In this document: positions 1 through 7,902 of the stretch, in pieces
Position numbering within the stretch: position 1 is the first letter of the stretch
How the letters are laid out: each line of letters starts with the position of its first letter
Source: Serinicoccus sediminis
Lineage (GTDB): Bacteria > Actinomycetota > Actinomycetes > Actinomycetales > Dermatophilaceae
Reading direction: 5' to 3'
Length of the DNA stretch: 64,000 nt
Assembly: GCF_004153545.1 (NCBI RefSeq)
Contig: NZ_SDVA01000006.1
Span: 124,001-188,000 of the forward strand
The notes under the pieces: model-generated
What the model saw: the letters and a program-made list of their open reading frames with translations, nothing else
Told to the model about the DNA's origin: nothing
Database searches by the model: none
Position numbers and translations under genes: made by a program

Positions 1-11
1 GCCCTCGACCG

Positions 12-17
12 TAGGAT
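12..17 (+). promoter_or_regulatory. Leaderless -10 hexamer of the DtxR-type regulator
   Basis: TAGGAT fits the actinobacterial TANNNT -10 box and ends 6 nt before the GTG at 24, which would place the transcription start on the start codon. The -35 region lies outside the window. Confidence 0.55.
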
Positions 18-23
18 GACGGC

Positions 24-731
24 GTGAGCGGCGACCTGATCGACACGACGGAGATGTATCTCAAGACCGTCTTCGAGCTGGAGGAGGACGGCGTCCTGCC
101 CATGCGCGCCCGGATCGCCGAGCGGCTGGGCCAGTCCGGGCCCACTGTGTCGCAGACCGTGGCGCGGATGGAGCGGGACGGCCTGCTCGAGCTGGCCGAG
201 GACCGGCACCTCGTGCTCACCGAGACCGGCCGGACCGCGGCCGTGCGGGTCATGCGCAAGCACCGGCTGGCCGAGCGCCTGCTCACCGATGTCATCGGCC
301 TGGACCCCGCCTTCGTCCACGACGAGGCATGCCGGTGGGAGCACGTCATGAGCGAGCAGGTCGAGCGGCGCATCCTGGAGCTGGTCGAGGACGGCACGTG
401 CTCGCCCTACGGCAACCCGGTGCCCGGGCTCGTCGAGCTCGGGCGCGAGGACGCCCCGCCGCCGCTGGGCGAGCCCAGCAGCGAGATCGCCGAGCGCGAC
501 GGACGCACCTCCGCCCGGGTGACCCGGCTGGGCGAGCCGGTCCAGGTGGACCCCGAGGTGCTCGGGCTGCTCCTCGACTCCGGCATCCGCCCGCAGGCCG
601 CCGTCGTGGTCTGGGGCGAGGAGGGCCGGACCATCGTGGAGGCGGTGGACGGCGAAGCCGTCTCCCTGCCGCACGACGTGGCGGGACACGTCTTCTGTGT
701 CGTGGACGCCGCTGATGTTGCTGTGAGATGA
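24..731 (+). CDS. DtxR/IdeR-family metal-dependent transcriptional regulator
   Basis: A 235-residue iron-type (Fe2+/Mn2+) repressor of the DtxR family. Residues 1-75 form the winged helix (recognition helix around SGPTVSQTVARME), residues 76-140 the dimerisation and metal domain, and residues about 160-235 an SH3-like C-terminal domain. The DtxR metal ligands are all present with an offset of one: Met11, His80, Glu84, His99 and the run Cys103-Arg-Trp-Glu106-His107. The length matches full DtxR/IdeR rather than the short MntR class, so iron is the more likely corepressor. Start is a GTG with no Shine-Dalgarno sequence but a well-placed TAGGAT hexamer, suggesting a leaderless mRNA. Whether it is the cell's main iron regulator cannot be told from this window, and no siderophore gene lies nearby. 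Confidence 0.93.
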   Translation: MSGDLIDTTEMYLKTVFELEEDGVLPMRARIAERLGQSGPTVSQTVARMERDGLLELAEDRHLVLTETGRTAAVRVMRKHRLAERLLTDVIGLDPAFVHDEACRWEHVMSEQVERRILELVEDGTCSPYGNPVPGLVELGREDAPPPLGEPSSEIAERDGRTSARVTRLGEPVQVDPEVLGLLLDSGIRPQAAVVVWGEEGRTIVEAVDGEAVSLPHDVAGHVFCVVDAADVAVR

Positions 732-839
732 CTCACTCGTTACCTGGAAGAACGGTCAAGAAGCTTGGCATCGTCCCAGGTCAGAGGCCATGTGATGGGT
801 CATGACGACCCGAGTTGTCCACACCGTCGTTACCTGAGC

Positions 840-869
840 GTGACATTTGGTCCCCGCCCTGTGTAACCT
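840..869 (+). promoter_or_regulatory. Probable sigma-A promoter of the NlpC/P60 gene
   Basis: GTGACA (840-845) resembles a -35 box and is separated by 18 nt from TAACCT (864-869), a TANNNT -10 box. It would start an RNA near 876 that carries the riboswitch downstream. Inference from motif and spacing only. Confidence 0.45.
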
Positions 870-944
870 CGAAGAGTCCTCCTCCCTGGGGGGACCCCCG
901 AGCGTGACTGCCTAGTCCTGTCCACGCGTACACCGGGGCCGTGG

Positions 945-1082
945 CCAGTTCGACACCGCTATGACAGGAGCGGGGGACCCAACTCTGGAACCGCCGTGCG
1001 CGGTTCCTCGGGGCGCGGGACCGACACCATCGGTCCAGGGGCACTCCAGCCCAAGCCCGACAGCTCACCCCGCAGGCACTGG
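945..1082 (+). ncRNA. c-di-AMP riboswitch (ydaO-yuaA class)
   Basis: The leader of the wall hydrolase carries the two signature blocks of the ydaO class: ACAGGAGCGGGGGACCCA at 964-981 and CCCGACAGCTCACCCCGC at 1056-1073. A closing P1 helix can form between CCAGT (945-949) and ACTGG (1078-1082). Members of this class bind cyclic di-AMP and in actinobacteria commonly precede NlpC/P60 or Rpf wall-remodelling genes, as here. The 3' strand of P1 runs into the GGAGGA Shine-Dalgarno (1081-1086) of the ATG at 1091, so ligand binding could hide the ribosome site; that mechanism is inferred. No separate terminator hairpin with a U-tract is visible before the start codon. Confidence 0.9.
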
Positions 1083-1090
1083 AGGAATCA

Positions 1091-1975
1091 ATGACGCAGC
1101 GCACCCCTGGCCGCCACCGCCGGCCCGGTCGTCTCCGCACGACCAGCACCACCCTGACCCGCACGGCGGCCGTGGCCGCGACGTCGACCGGCCTGCTGGC
1201 CGGCGCGGCGCTCACGGCCAACGCAGCACCCGAGGTGCCCCAGGACCGCGACGGGCTGCTCCGTCTCGGCCCCGGCGTCAGCGCCGACCGCACGGTCACC
1301 GTGGACCGTCCGGCCAAGGCCGTCGCCGCCCCGTCCGACATCGATCTCGACTCCTTCGGCATCGGTGGCTTCACCGCCTTCACCCCCGAGGTCGAGGTCG
1401 AGGAGCCGGTGCAGGCCGCCCCCGCGCAGCCGCAGCAGGAGCAGGCCGCCCCGGCGCAGCCGCAGCAGGAGCAGGCCGCCCCGGCGCAGCCGCAGCAGGA
1501 GCAGGTGACCGAGCAGGTCGCCGCCCGCGAGGAGACCAGCGCGAGCCGCACCAACGAGCGCACCACCACCCCGGAGCCCGCCGCCCCGGCCGAGCCCGCG
1601 GCGCAGTCCCAGCCGGAGCCGGCCGCCGCGCCCGCCGCGACCGGTGGCATCACCGGGATCGCCGCCAACTACGTCGGCTACCCCTACGCCCACGGCGGCA
1701 CCAGCCCCGCCACCGGCTTCGACTGCTCCGGCTTCACCAGCTACATCTTCGCGCAGGCCGGCATCTCGCTGCCCCGGACCGCTGCCGCGCAGCAGTCCTT
1801 CGCCACCCCGGTGAGCAACCCGCAGCCCGGCGACCTGGTGTTCTTCGGCTACCCGGCCTACCACGTGGGCATCTACGCCGGCAACGGCATGATGTACGAC
1901 TCGGGCCGCCCGGGCATCCCGACCCAGTACCGCGCCGTCTTCGGCGGGGTCTCCGGCTACGGCCGGGTCGGCTGA
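1091..1975 (+). CDS. Secreted NlpC/P60-family (C40) peptidoglycan hydrolase
   Basis: A 294-residue exported D,L-endopeptidase-type cell-wall hydrolase. A basic N-region and hydrophobic stretch (residues about 20-46, ending in ANAA) form a signal peptide. Residues 47-185 are a Pro/Ala/Gln-rich linker with three 10-residue repeats (QAAPAQPQQE; DNA copies 1411-1440, 1441-1470, 1471-1500). The catalytic domain spans about 186-294, with Cys212 in DCSGF and His258 in YHVG. The third position, often His in a MIHAP-like run, is Asp270 in MMYDSGRPG. Start ATG has GGAGGA 4 nt upstream, and the c-di-AMP riboswitch precedes it, so expression should follow second-messenger level. It is a single-gene unit closed by a hairpin at 2013-2057. 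Confidence 0.93.
   Translation: MTQRTPGRHRRPGRLRTTSTTLTRTAAVAATSTGLLAGAALTANAAPEVPQDRDGLLRLGPGVSADRTVTVDRPAKAVAAPSDIDLDSFGIGGFTAFTPEVEVEEPVQAAPAQPQQEQAAPAQPQQEQAAPAQPQQEQVTEQVAAREETSASRTNERTTTPEPAAPAEPAAQSQPEPAAAPAATGGITGIAANYVGYPYAHGGTSPATGFDCSGFTSYIFAQAGISLPRTAAAQQSFATPVSNPQPGDLVFFGYPAYHVGIYAGNGMMYDSGRPGIPTQYRAVFGGVSGYGRVG
1411..1500 (+). repeat. Three exact-phase 30-bp tandem repeats inside the wall hydrolase linker
   Basis: Three contiguous 30-bp copies (1411-1440, 1441-1470, 1471-1500) differ at only one or two bases in the first copy and encode QAAPAQPQQE each time. Being a multiple of 3, gain or loss of a unit keeps the frame and changes linker length. Confidence 0.9.
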
Positions 1976-2012
1976 GCCGCACCGACACCCCCGCGGGCCT
2001 CGCCCGCACCCT

Positions 2013-2057
2013 GACGACAGCCCCGGCCGCACCCCGTGTGCGGACCGGGGCTTCGTC
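2013..2057 (+). terminator. Hairpin after the NlpC/P60 gene
   Basis: AGCCCCGG (2019-2026) pairs with CCGGGGCT (2045-2052), with an inner 5-bp CGCAC/GTGCG stem and outer GACG/CGTC pairing. No U-tract follows, as is usual for GC-rich actinobacteria. It lies 38 nt after the stop codon. Confidence 0.6.
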
Positions 2058-2155
2058 ATACCCGGGACGGCCGGGCGCGCGCGTCGGACCGCCGCTGGCT
2101 ACGGTGTGGGGGACCGCCGCGGCGGCGCCACCGAGACCCGGACCAGGAGGATGTC

Positions 2156-2920
2156 GTGCAGATCGAGGGTGCGCGCTGCTGGCTGGTCGGGGCCTCCAGC
2201 GGCCTGGGGGCGGCCCTGGCCCGGGAGCTGGACGCGGCGGGCGCCGTGGTCGCCGTGAGCGCCCGTCGCCAGGAGCGGTTGCAGGAGCTGACGGCAGGGA
2301 CGGGTATGACGCCGGTCGCGGTCGACGTCACCGATGCCGAGAGCGTGCGCGCCGGTTTCGAGCAGGTCCGCTCCGCGCTCGGGGGCCTGGACGTCCTCGT
2401 CTACTGCGCCGGCACCTGGCAGGTGTCGGACGTGCGGGACTGGGACCAGGAGTCCTTCGAGCAGCACGTCAGCACCAACCTCCTCGGCCTGGGCCAGTGC
2501 CTCGACGTCACCCTGCCCACCCTGCGTGAGCAGCGCCGCGGCGCCGTGGTCGGCATCGCCTCGGTCGCCGCCTACCGCGGGGTGCCGGGGGCGGACTACT
2601 ACGGGCCGACCAAGGCGGCGGTGGTCAACCTTCTCGAGGCCCTGCGGGCCTCCCTGCGCACCGACGGGGTGCGCGTCATGTCCGTGCTCCCCGGCTTCCT
2701 GCGCAGCGAGATGACCGACGCGGCCGACTTCCCGCAGCCGTTCAAGATCACCGCCGAGGACGCGGCCGCGCGGATCGTGCGCGGGATGCGGCAGGACCGC
2801 ACCGTGCTCGTCTTCCCCCGCCGCATGCGCGCCCTCATGACGGGGGCCCGCATGGTGCCGGCCGCGGTCTGGCCGCGCCTCACGCCGGTGCTGCGCCTGC
2901 CGTGGGTGCGGCGGCTGTGA
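2156..2920 (+). CDS. Short-chain dehydrogenase/reductase (SDR) 1
   Basis: A 254-residue classical SDR, an NAD(P)-dependent oxidoreductase with a Rossmann fold. The cofactor motif is GASSGLG (about residues 13-19). The catalytic Ser lies in GIASVAAY and the Tyr/Lys pair in YYGPTK. The GTG at 2156 is chosen because AGGAGG sits 5 nt upstream (2145-2150); an ORF open to 2036 exists but lacks a ribosome site. It is the first of three SDR genes translated in series (GTGA overlap with the next), so they probably act in one pathway. The substrate cannot be read from sequence. Less similar to the other two, which look like paralogues. Confidence 0.85.
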   Translation: MQIEGARCWLVGASSGLGAALARELDAAGAVVAVSARRQERLQELTAGTGMTPVAVDVTDAESVRAGFEQVRSALGGLDVLVYCAGTWQVSDVRDWDQESFEQHVSTNLLGLGQCLDVTLPTLREQRRGAVVGIASVAAYRGVPGADYYGPTKAAVVNLLEALRASLRTDGVRVMSVLPGFLRSEMTDAADFPQPFKITAEDAAARIVRGMRQDRTVLVFPRRMRALMTGARMVPAAVWPRLTPVLRLPWVRRL

Positions 2921-3897
2921 CCGCCCCAACGACCCCGGACGCCGCGGCGCAGGGCTGCGTGCTCGTGACCGGAGGGTCCAGCGGCATCGGGCTGGCCACC
3001 GCCCTGGCGCTCGCCGCCCGGGGCACCCCGCTGGTGCTGCTGGCGCGCTCCGCCCCGGCCCTCGCCGAGGCCGCGCGCCGGTGCCGCGCAGCCGGCTCGC
3101 CCTCGGTCGAGACCGTCGTCTGCGACGTGTCCGACGGTCCCGCGGTCGAGCGGGCGTTCGCCGAGGCGGGCCGGGTGGACGCGGTCGTCCAGGCCGCGGG
3201 GGTCATCGCCTACGCCGAGTTCCGCGACCTGCCGGCCGAGCACCTGGACCGGGTGCTGGAGGTCACCCTCCTCGGTGCCGCCAACGTCATGCGGTCGGCG
3301 CTGCAGCACTTCCACGCCCGAGGGGGCCGGGGTGACCTGGTGGTCATCGGCTCGCTCCTGGGCCGGGTGGTGACGCCGTACATGTCGAGCTACATCACCG
3401 CCAAGTGGGCCTTGCACGGGCTGGTGCGCACGGTGCAGGTCGAGCAGCGTCGACATCGCGGCATCCGCGTCAGCCTGGTGGCGCCCGGTCCGGTGGACAC
3501 CCCGATCTACGAGCACGCCGCCAGCCGGCTCTCGCTCGGGCGCCGTCCCCCGTTGCCGGTCGACAGTCCGGAGAGCGTGGCGCAGACCGTGCTGTCCTGC
3601 CTGGACCACCCGCGACGGCTGCGGATGGTCGGCACGCTCGGCCCTCTGGTCGCCCTGGGCTTCACCGTGGTCCCCGGCGTGTTCGACGCCATCGTCACCC
3701 GCGTCTTCCACGCCGTCGCGATGACCCGCACGCCGGCGGAGCACAGCGAGGGCAACCTCTTCGCCCCGGTCCGGGGCGAGCAGGTGCACGGCGGGTGGGT
3801 GCGGCCCGGGCGGCCGCTCGACCGCGTCCGGACACGGCGCGTCCCTCCGCGCCACGGCGACGCCGCCCGACGGTTGGAGGACGAGTGCGCGCCCTGA
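2917..3897 (+). CDS. Short-chain dehydrogenase/reductase (SDR) 2, long form
   Basis: A 326-residue SDR with a TGGSSGIG cofactor motif near the N-terminus, catalytic Ser in IGSLLG and Tyr-x-x-x-Lys in YITAK. It is longer than a classical SDR because of a C-terminal extension (about residues 225-326) containing SEGNLFAPVRGEQVHGG, a pattern known from many bacterial SDRs that act on hydrophobic substrates. The GTG at 2917 overlaps the preceding stop (GTGA), pointing to coupled translation; a GTG at 2902 is also in frame. About half of its core positions match SDR 3, so the two look like tandem duplicates that have diverged. Confidence 0.82.
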   Translation: MTAPTTPDAAAQGCVLVTGGSSGIGLATALALAARGTPLVLLARSAPALAEAARRCRAAGSPSVETVVCDVSDGPAVERAFAEAGRVDAVVQAAGVIAYAEFRDLPAEHLDRVLEVTLLGAANVMRSALQHFHARGGRGDLVVIGSLLGRVVTPYMSSYITAKWALHGLVRTVQVEQRRHRGIRVSLVAPGPVDTPIYEHAASRLSLGRRPPLPVDSPESVAQTVLSCLDHPRRLRMVGTLGPLVALGFTVVPGVFDAIVTRVFHAVAMTRTPAEHSEGNLFAPVRGEQVHGGWVRPGRPLDRVRTRRVPPRHGDAARRLEDECAP

Positions 3898-4745
3898 TCA
3901 CCGGAGCCTCCAGCGGGGTGGGACGGGCCACGGCGCACCGGCTCGCGGCCGACGGCTGGGACCTGCACCTCGCCTCCCGCAGCGCGGGACCGCTGGCCGA
4001 CGCCGCGCAGGAGTGCCGGGCCCGGGGCGCGGGCCAGGTGGCCGTCCACGTCTGCGACGTCTCCGACCGGACCGCGGTCGACGACCTCCTCAGCGGTATG
4101 CCGTCCCCGGACGCCGTCGTCCACGCGCCGGCCGTGCTGGCCTACGGCAGGTTCGAGGACGTCCCGGCAGAGGTGTTCGACGCCAGCGTCCGCACCACCC
4201 TGCACGGCTCCGCGCACGTGGCGCAGGCGTCCCTGCGCGCCTTCGCCCGGTCGGGGGACCGCGGCCACCTGGTGCTGGTCGGGTCCCTCCTCGGCGAGAT
4301 CCCGGTGCCCACGATGTCGTCCTACTGCACCGCCAAGTGGGGGGTGCACGGCCTGGCCCGGTGCCTGCAGGTGGAGACCCGCTCCCTGCCGGGGGTGCAC
4401 GTGAGCCTGGTCGGGCTCGGGGCGGTCCGCACGCCCGTCTACGTGCAGGCCGGGACCTACCAGGGTCGGCGCGGCCGGCCCGCCCCGCCCTCGGTCTCCA
4501 GCGACCACGCGGCGCGTCGCGTGGTGCGCGTCCTGGAGCGCCCGCGCCGGCTGCGCCGGGTCGGGGTGCTCACCGCCGCGACGGCGTGGGGCCACCGGTG
4601 GGCGCCCTCGGCCTACGACGCCCTGATCACGCCGCTCTTCGACCGCTTCGGGCTCGAGCCCGACGTCGACCACGACCGCGACGGCCCGGGCAACGTCCTC
4701 ACCCCGACGCCCGGGGGCGAGGCGGTCGACCACCGGTACCGCTGA
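3885..4745 (+). CDS. Short-chain dehydrogenase/reductase (SDR) 3
   Basis: A 286-residue SDR with TGASSGVG near the N-terminus, Ser in VGSLLG and Tyr-x-x-x-Lys in YCTAK. The usual NAG-type motif after beta-4 reads VHAPAV, a departure from the consensus. The C-terminus holds GNVLTPTPGGEAVDH, equivalent to the tail motif of SDR 2. The GTG at 3885 has GGAGG upstream (ggttggaggac) and overlaps the end of SDR 2 by 13 nt, so the three genes form one translationally coupled operon. Substrate unknown. A hairpin at 4746-4776 follows the stop, and the next genes are convergent. Confidence 0.82.
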   Translation: MRALITGASSGVGRATAHRLAADGWDLHLASRSAGPLADAAQECRARGAGQVAVHVCDVSDRTAVDDLLSGMPSPDAVVHAPAVLAYGRFEDVPAEVFDASVRTTLHGSAHVAQASLRAFARSGDRGHLVLVGSLLGEIPVPTMSSYCTAKWGVHGLARCLQVETRSLPGVHVSLVGLGAVRTPVYVQAGTYQGRRGRPAPPSVSSDHAARRVVRVLERPRRLRRVGVLTAATAWGHRWAPSAYDALITPLFDRFGLEPDVDHDRDGPGNVLTPTPGGEAVDHRYR

Positions 4746-4776
4746 GCCGGCGGGCCGGGCGACGAGGACCGCCGGC
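4746..4776. terminator. Hairpin between convergent SDR operon and CNNM genes
   Basis: GCCGGCGG (4746-4753) and CCGCCGGC (4769-4776) form an 8-bp stem with a 15-nt loop immediately after the SDR 3 stop. It could stop transcription from the left. No U-tract. Confidence 0.45.
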
Positions 4777-4815
4777 GGGCGCGGGCCATACCGCTGCGGT
4801 CGTCGGTGCCGGCCC

Positions 4816-5916
4816 CTAGCGGTGCCCCGCGGGCGCGCCCACCGGCTCCTGCTCGCGGGTGGGCTCGGGGTCGGACTCGTCGTCGAACTCGCCCAGGATC
4901 TGCTCCAGGATGTCCTCCATGGAGGCCATGCCGACGGCTCGGCCCTGCTCGTCCCGCACCAGGGCGAGCTGGCCCCGCTGCTGCCGCAGGCTGGAGACGG
5001 CGTCGATGAGCGGCATCGTCGCGGGGAGGGAGGCGACCGGCTGCAGCAGGTCGCCGAGCGGACGGTCGCCACGGCCCTGCGCGGAGGCGAGGATGGCGTC
5101 GCGCACGTGCACCAGCCCACGGATCCGCTGCTGGCCCTGGCGGCCGGTCGGCTCGACCACGAAGAGCCGGGACCGCCCGCTCTGGTGGCTGAGCCGCTCC
5201 ACGTCGGCCGCGGTCGCCGTGCGCGCGATGGTGACCGCCTGCGTGGTCGGGAACATCACCGACGCCACCGTCTCCTCCTCCAGGCGCAGGGCGCCGGTGA
5301 GGATCTGGTGGTCGGCGTCCTCGAGGACCCCGTGCTCGTGCGACTGGGCCAGCAGGAGCTGCAGGTCGGCCGGGGTCTGGGCGCTGCCGAGGGCGTCGAC
5401 CGGGTCGATCCCCCCGAGCCGCAGCAGCTGGTTGGCCAGCGCGTTCATCAGCCAGAGCACCGGACGGGCGACCCAGGTGAAGGCCCGGAAGGGCAGCGCC
5501 AGCAGCATCGCCGAGCTCTCCGGGTGCGAGATCGCCCACGACTTGGGCGCCATCTCCCCGACCACCATGTGCAGGAAGACGACGATCGAGACCGCGATGA
5601 TCACGGCGATGGCGTGCACCGCCACGTCCGGGACGCCCAGCGCGTGGATGACCGGCTCGAGCAGGTAGGCGACGGCCGGCTTGGCCAGGGCGCCGAGCGC
5701 CAGGGTGCACAGGGTGATGCCCAGCTGCGCGCCGGCCAGCATGAGCGACAGCTCGCGCGAGGCCTCCACCGCTGCCCGGGCCGCGCGGCTGCCCGCCTCG
5801 GCCCGCTCCTCGAGACGGTGCCGCTTGGCGGCCACCACCGCGAACTCCGCCCCGACGAAGAAGCCGTTGGCCACGAGCAGCACGAGGCTGACGACGAGGG
5901 CCTGGGTGGTGCTCAT
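4816..5916 (-). CDS. CNNM/CorC-type (DUF21-CBS) membrane protein, second of pair
   Basis: A 366-residue hemolysin-C/CNNM family protein. An N-terminal DUF21 region (about residues 1-180) has four hydrophobic segments beginning STTQALVVSLVLLVANGFF, followed by a CBS pair (about 200-330). The C-terminus is short and acidic, without the full CorC_HlyC domain seen in its neighbour. CNNM/CorC proteins are linked to Mg2+ (and Co2+) transport or efflux in the cytoplasmic membrane. The start at 5916 overlaps the upstream gene's stop (ATGA), so the two are cotranslated. The pair may work as a heterodimer, since DUF21 proteins dimerise; that is inferred. Confidence 0.88.
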   Translation of the reverse strand: MSTTQALVVSLVLLVANGFFVGAEFAVVAAKRHRLEERAEAGSRAARAAVEASRELSLMLAGAQLGITLCTLALGALAKPAVAYLLEPVIHALGVPDVAVHAIAVIIAVSIVVFLHMVVGEMAPKSWAISHPESSAMLLALPFRAFTWVARPVLWLMNALANQLLRLGGIDPVDALGSAQTPADLQLLLAQSHEHGVLEDADHQILTGALRLEEETVASVMFPTTQAVTIARTATAADVERLSHQSGRSRLFVVEPTGRQGQQRIRGLVHVRDAILASAQGRGDRPLGDLLQPVASLPATMPLIDAVSSLRQQRGQLALVRDEQGRAVGMASMEDILEQILGEFDDESDPEPTREQEPVGAPAGHR

Positions 5917-7358
5917 CGGACCGCCTCCAGGTCGGCCTCGTCGGCGGGAGCCGCGATGACCAGCCCGTCGCCGAGGTGCTGGCGCTGCTCGTCGTCGAGC
6001 GCGTCCCACTCGTCCAGGGTCCGGGTCACCATCGGGTTCAGCGTGACGACGTCCGGCACGAAGCGCTGGGTGCTCACGACGTCGATGCGGGCGAGGTGGA
6101 CGTGCTCCTCGCCCTCGCCGTCCCGGCTGGTCCAGGTGACGACGACGCTGTCGCCGTCCTCGGCCGTGCGCCCCAGCTGGTCGAGGACGAGCCCGGACAC
6201 CGTGTCGTAGTGCTCGTGGGTGGGCAGCTCGACCCCGGTGAGCTGGGCGACCTCGTCGAGGCGCAGCCGGGCCGAGAGGTCCCAGCCGCCACCGGCGCGG
6301 GCGGCGCTGGTGGCCTCGTCGTCGTCGTCCTCGTCCCAGATCTCCCCGACGACCTCCTCCGCGACGTCCTCGAAGGTCACGATGCCGGCGAAGCCGCCGT
6401 ACTCGTCCACGACGACGGCCAGCTGCTGGTGGCCGTCGCGCAGCGCCTCCAGCACCTTGGGCAGGGGCAGCGACTCCGGCAGGATGAGCGCGTCGTCGGT
6501 GAGGTCCCGCACGAGGGTGCTGTGCCGGGCCTGCGGCGCGACGGCGAGCAGGTCGTGCAGGCCGATGACCCCGACGATGTCGTCGATGTCCCGGCCGATG
6601 ACGGGGAAGCGGGAGTGGCCGCTCTCCAGGGCCGCGAGCACGACCCCGGCCGGCTCGTCGGCCTGGATGGTCTGGACCGACGTCCGCGGTGTCATGACCT
6701 CCTCGGCGACCCGGTCCCGGAAGGCGAGGCCCCGCCCCAGCAGGGTCGACAGGTCCTCGTCGAGGGTGCCGCCGCTGTGGGACTCGGCGATGATCCGGGT
6801 GAGGTCCTCCGGCGTGGCCCCCTGCGGGAGCTCCTCCACCGGCTCGATGCCCACCGAGCGCAGCAGCCAGTTGGACGCCTTGTCGAACAACGCGATGACC
6901 GGGCCGAGGACGGTGAGGTAGACCAGGGTGCTGCGGGAGAGCGCCCGCGCCAGCGGCACCGGGCGGGCGATGGCCCAGTTCTTGGGGCCGAGCTCGCCGA
7001 GCACCATCTGCAGCACGGTCGAGAACGTCAGGGTGGCGACGGAGAAGAGGGAGATGAGGGCCGCCCGCGCGAGCCAGCCGGCGTCGCCGTAGGACTCGGT
7101 CAGCCCGCGGACCAGCAGCGCCTCGCCGAGGTAGCCCACCATGAGCGCGGTGACGGTGATGCCGAACTGTGCGCCGGAGAGGGTGAACGAGAGCCGGGAG
7201 GTCACCCGGAGCGCCCGCTGCGCCGGCGCGTCCCCCTCGTCAGCGAGCTGCCGCAGGCGCCCCCGGTCGACACTGACGTAGGCGAACTCCTGGGCCACGA
7301 AGTAGCCCGTCATGAGGGTGAGGACGACGATGACGACGAGTCCGCCGACGATCAGCAC
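5913..7358 (-). CDS. CNNM/CorC-type (DUF21-CBS-CorC_HlyC) membrane protein, first of pair
   Basis: A 481-residue protein with the full three-part layout: DUF21 membrane domain (about 1-200), CBS pair (about 215-345, including the SRFPVIG and DEYGGFAGIVT runs), and a C-terminal CorC_HlyC domain (about 360-445). The family binds Mg2+-ATP through the CBS pair and moves Mg2+ or senses it. GTG start at 7358, reading away from crcB. Paralogue and operon partner of the gene at 4816-5916, with which it overlaps by 4 nt. Specific ion not provable from sequence. Confidence 0.9.
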   Translation of the reverse strand: MLIVGGLVVIVVLTLMTGYFVAQEFAYVSVDRGRLRQLADEGDAPAQRALRVTSRLSFTLSGAQFGITVTALMVGYLGEALLVRGLTESYGDAGWLARAALISLFSVATLTFSTVLQMVLGELGPKNWAIARPVPLARALSRSTLVYLTVLGPVIALFDKASNWLLRSVGIEPVEELPQGATPEDLTRIIAESHSGGTLDEDLSTLLGRGLAFRDRVAEEVMTPRTSVQTIQADEPAGVVLAALESGHSRFPVIGRDIDDIVGVIGLHDLLAVAPQARHSTLVRDLTDDALILPESLPLPKVLEALRDGHQQLAVVVDEYGGFAGIVTFEDVAEEVVGEIWDEDDDDEATSAARAGGGWDLSARLRLDEVAQLTGVELPTHEHYDTVSGLVLDQLGRTAEDGDSVVVTWTSRDGEGEEHVHLARIDVVSTQRFVPDVVTLNPMVTRTLDEWDALDDEQRQHLGDGLVIAAPADEADLEAVR

Positions 7359-7470
7359 GTGGCGCCCCCCGCACCACAGGTCAGCCGGGCGGCGGTGCCG
7401 CCCGGCCAGGGACTCGGAGGTTGCGCGTCAGAGCACGGTCGATCCATGCCGCCCAGTGTACGGCCGCGGG

Positions 7471-7476
7471 TAGGGT
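7471..7476 (+). promoter_or_regulatory. Leaderless -10 hexamer of crcB1
   Basis: TAGGGT ends 6 nt before the GTG at 7483. There is no room for a fluoride riboswitch in a transcript started here. Confidence 0.6.
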
Positions 7477-7482
7477 CGGCCC

Positions 7483-7902
7483 GTGTCCTCGTCCACCGGC
7501 TCCCGACGGCACCCCCTGCACCCGAGGACCCTCGTGGCGGTCGCGGCCGGGGGAGCGGTGGGGGCGCTGCTGCGGTGGGGGGCGGAGGCCGCGGTGGTGC
7601 CGCAGGTCGACCAGGGCGGGTGGCCGTGGGCCACGCTGCTCGTCAACGTGCTGGGCAGCGCCGCCCTGGCGTGGCTCGTGGTGCACGACGACCGGGTCGG
7701 GCACGCCCCGTGGGTGCGCCCGGGGGTGGGCACCGGGCTGCTCGGCGGCTTCACGACCTTCTCGACGTATGCCGTGCAGGTGGCCGTCCTCGGGGCGGTC
7801 TCGCCGGCGACCGCCCTGGTCTACCTGCTCGCCACGGCCCTGCTGTGCGTCGGCGCGGCCGCGCTGGCCGGGGGAGCGGCCCTGCGGCGGGTCGCCCGGT
7901 GA
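7483..7902 (+). CDS. crcB: Fluoride efflux channel subunit CrcB/Fluc 1
   Basis: A 139-residue Fluc/CrcB protein with four transmembrane helices. Diagnostic motifs are NVLGSAAL (conserved Asn) and GLLGGFTTFSTYAVQ, which holds the Phe residues and Thr-Ser of the fluoride pore. Fluc channels are dual-topology dimers that let F- leak out of the cytoplasm. Start GTG with no ribosome site but TAGGGT 6 nt upstream. The stop overlaps the start of crcB2 by 4 nt (GTGA); such adjacent gene pairs usually encode the two oppositely inserted halves of a heterodimer. Confidence 0.92.
   Translation: MSSSTGSRRHPLHPRTLVAVAAGGAVGALLRWGAEAAVVPQVDQGGWPWATLLVNVLGSAALAWLVVHDDRVGHAPWVRPGVGTGLLGGFTTFSTYAVQVAVLGAVSPATALVYLLATALLCVGAAALAGGAALRRVAR

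Noticed and set aside
407-736. Minus-strand frame opposite the DtxR-type gene
   Set aside because: No ribosome site, no family motif, fully inside a well-supported gene.
7359-7482. Fluoride riboswitch ahead of crcB
   Set aside because: No conserved GGNGAT...CCGCC-type core was found and the -10 box sits 6 nt from the start codon.
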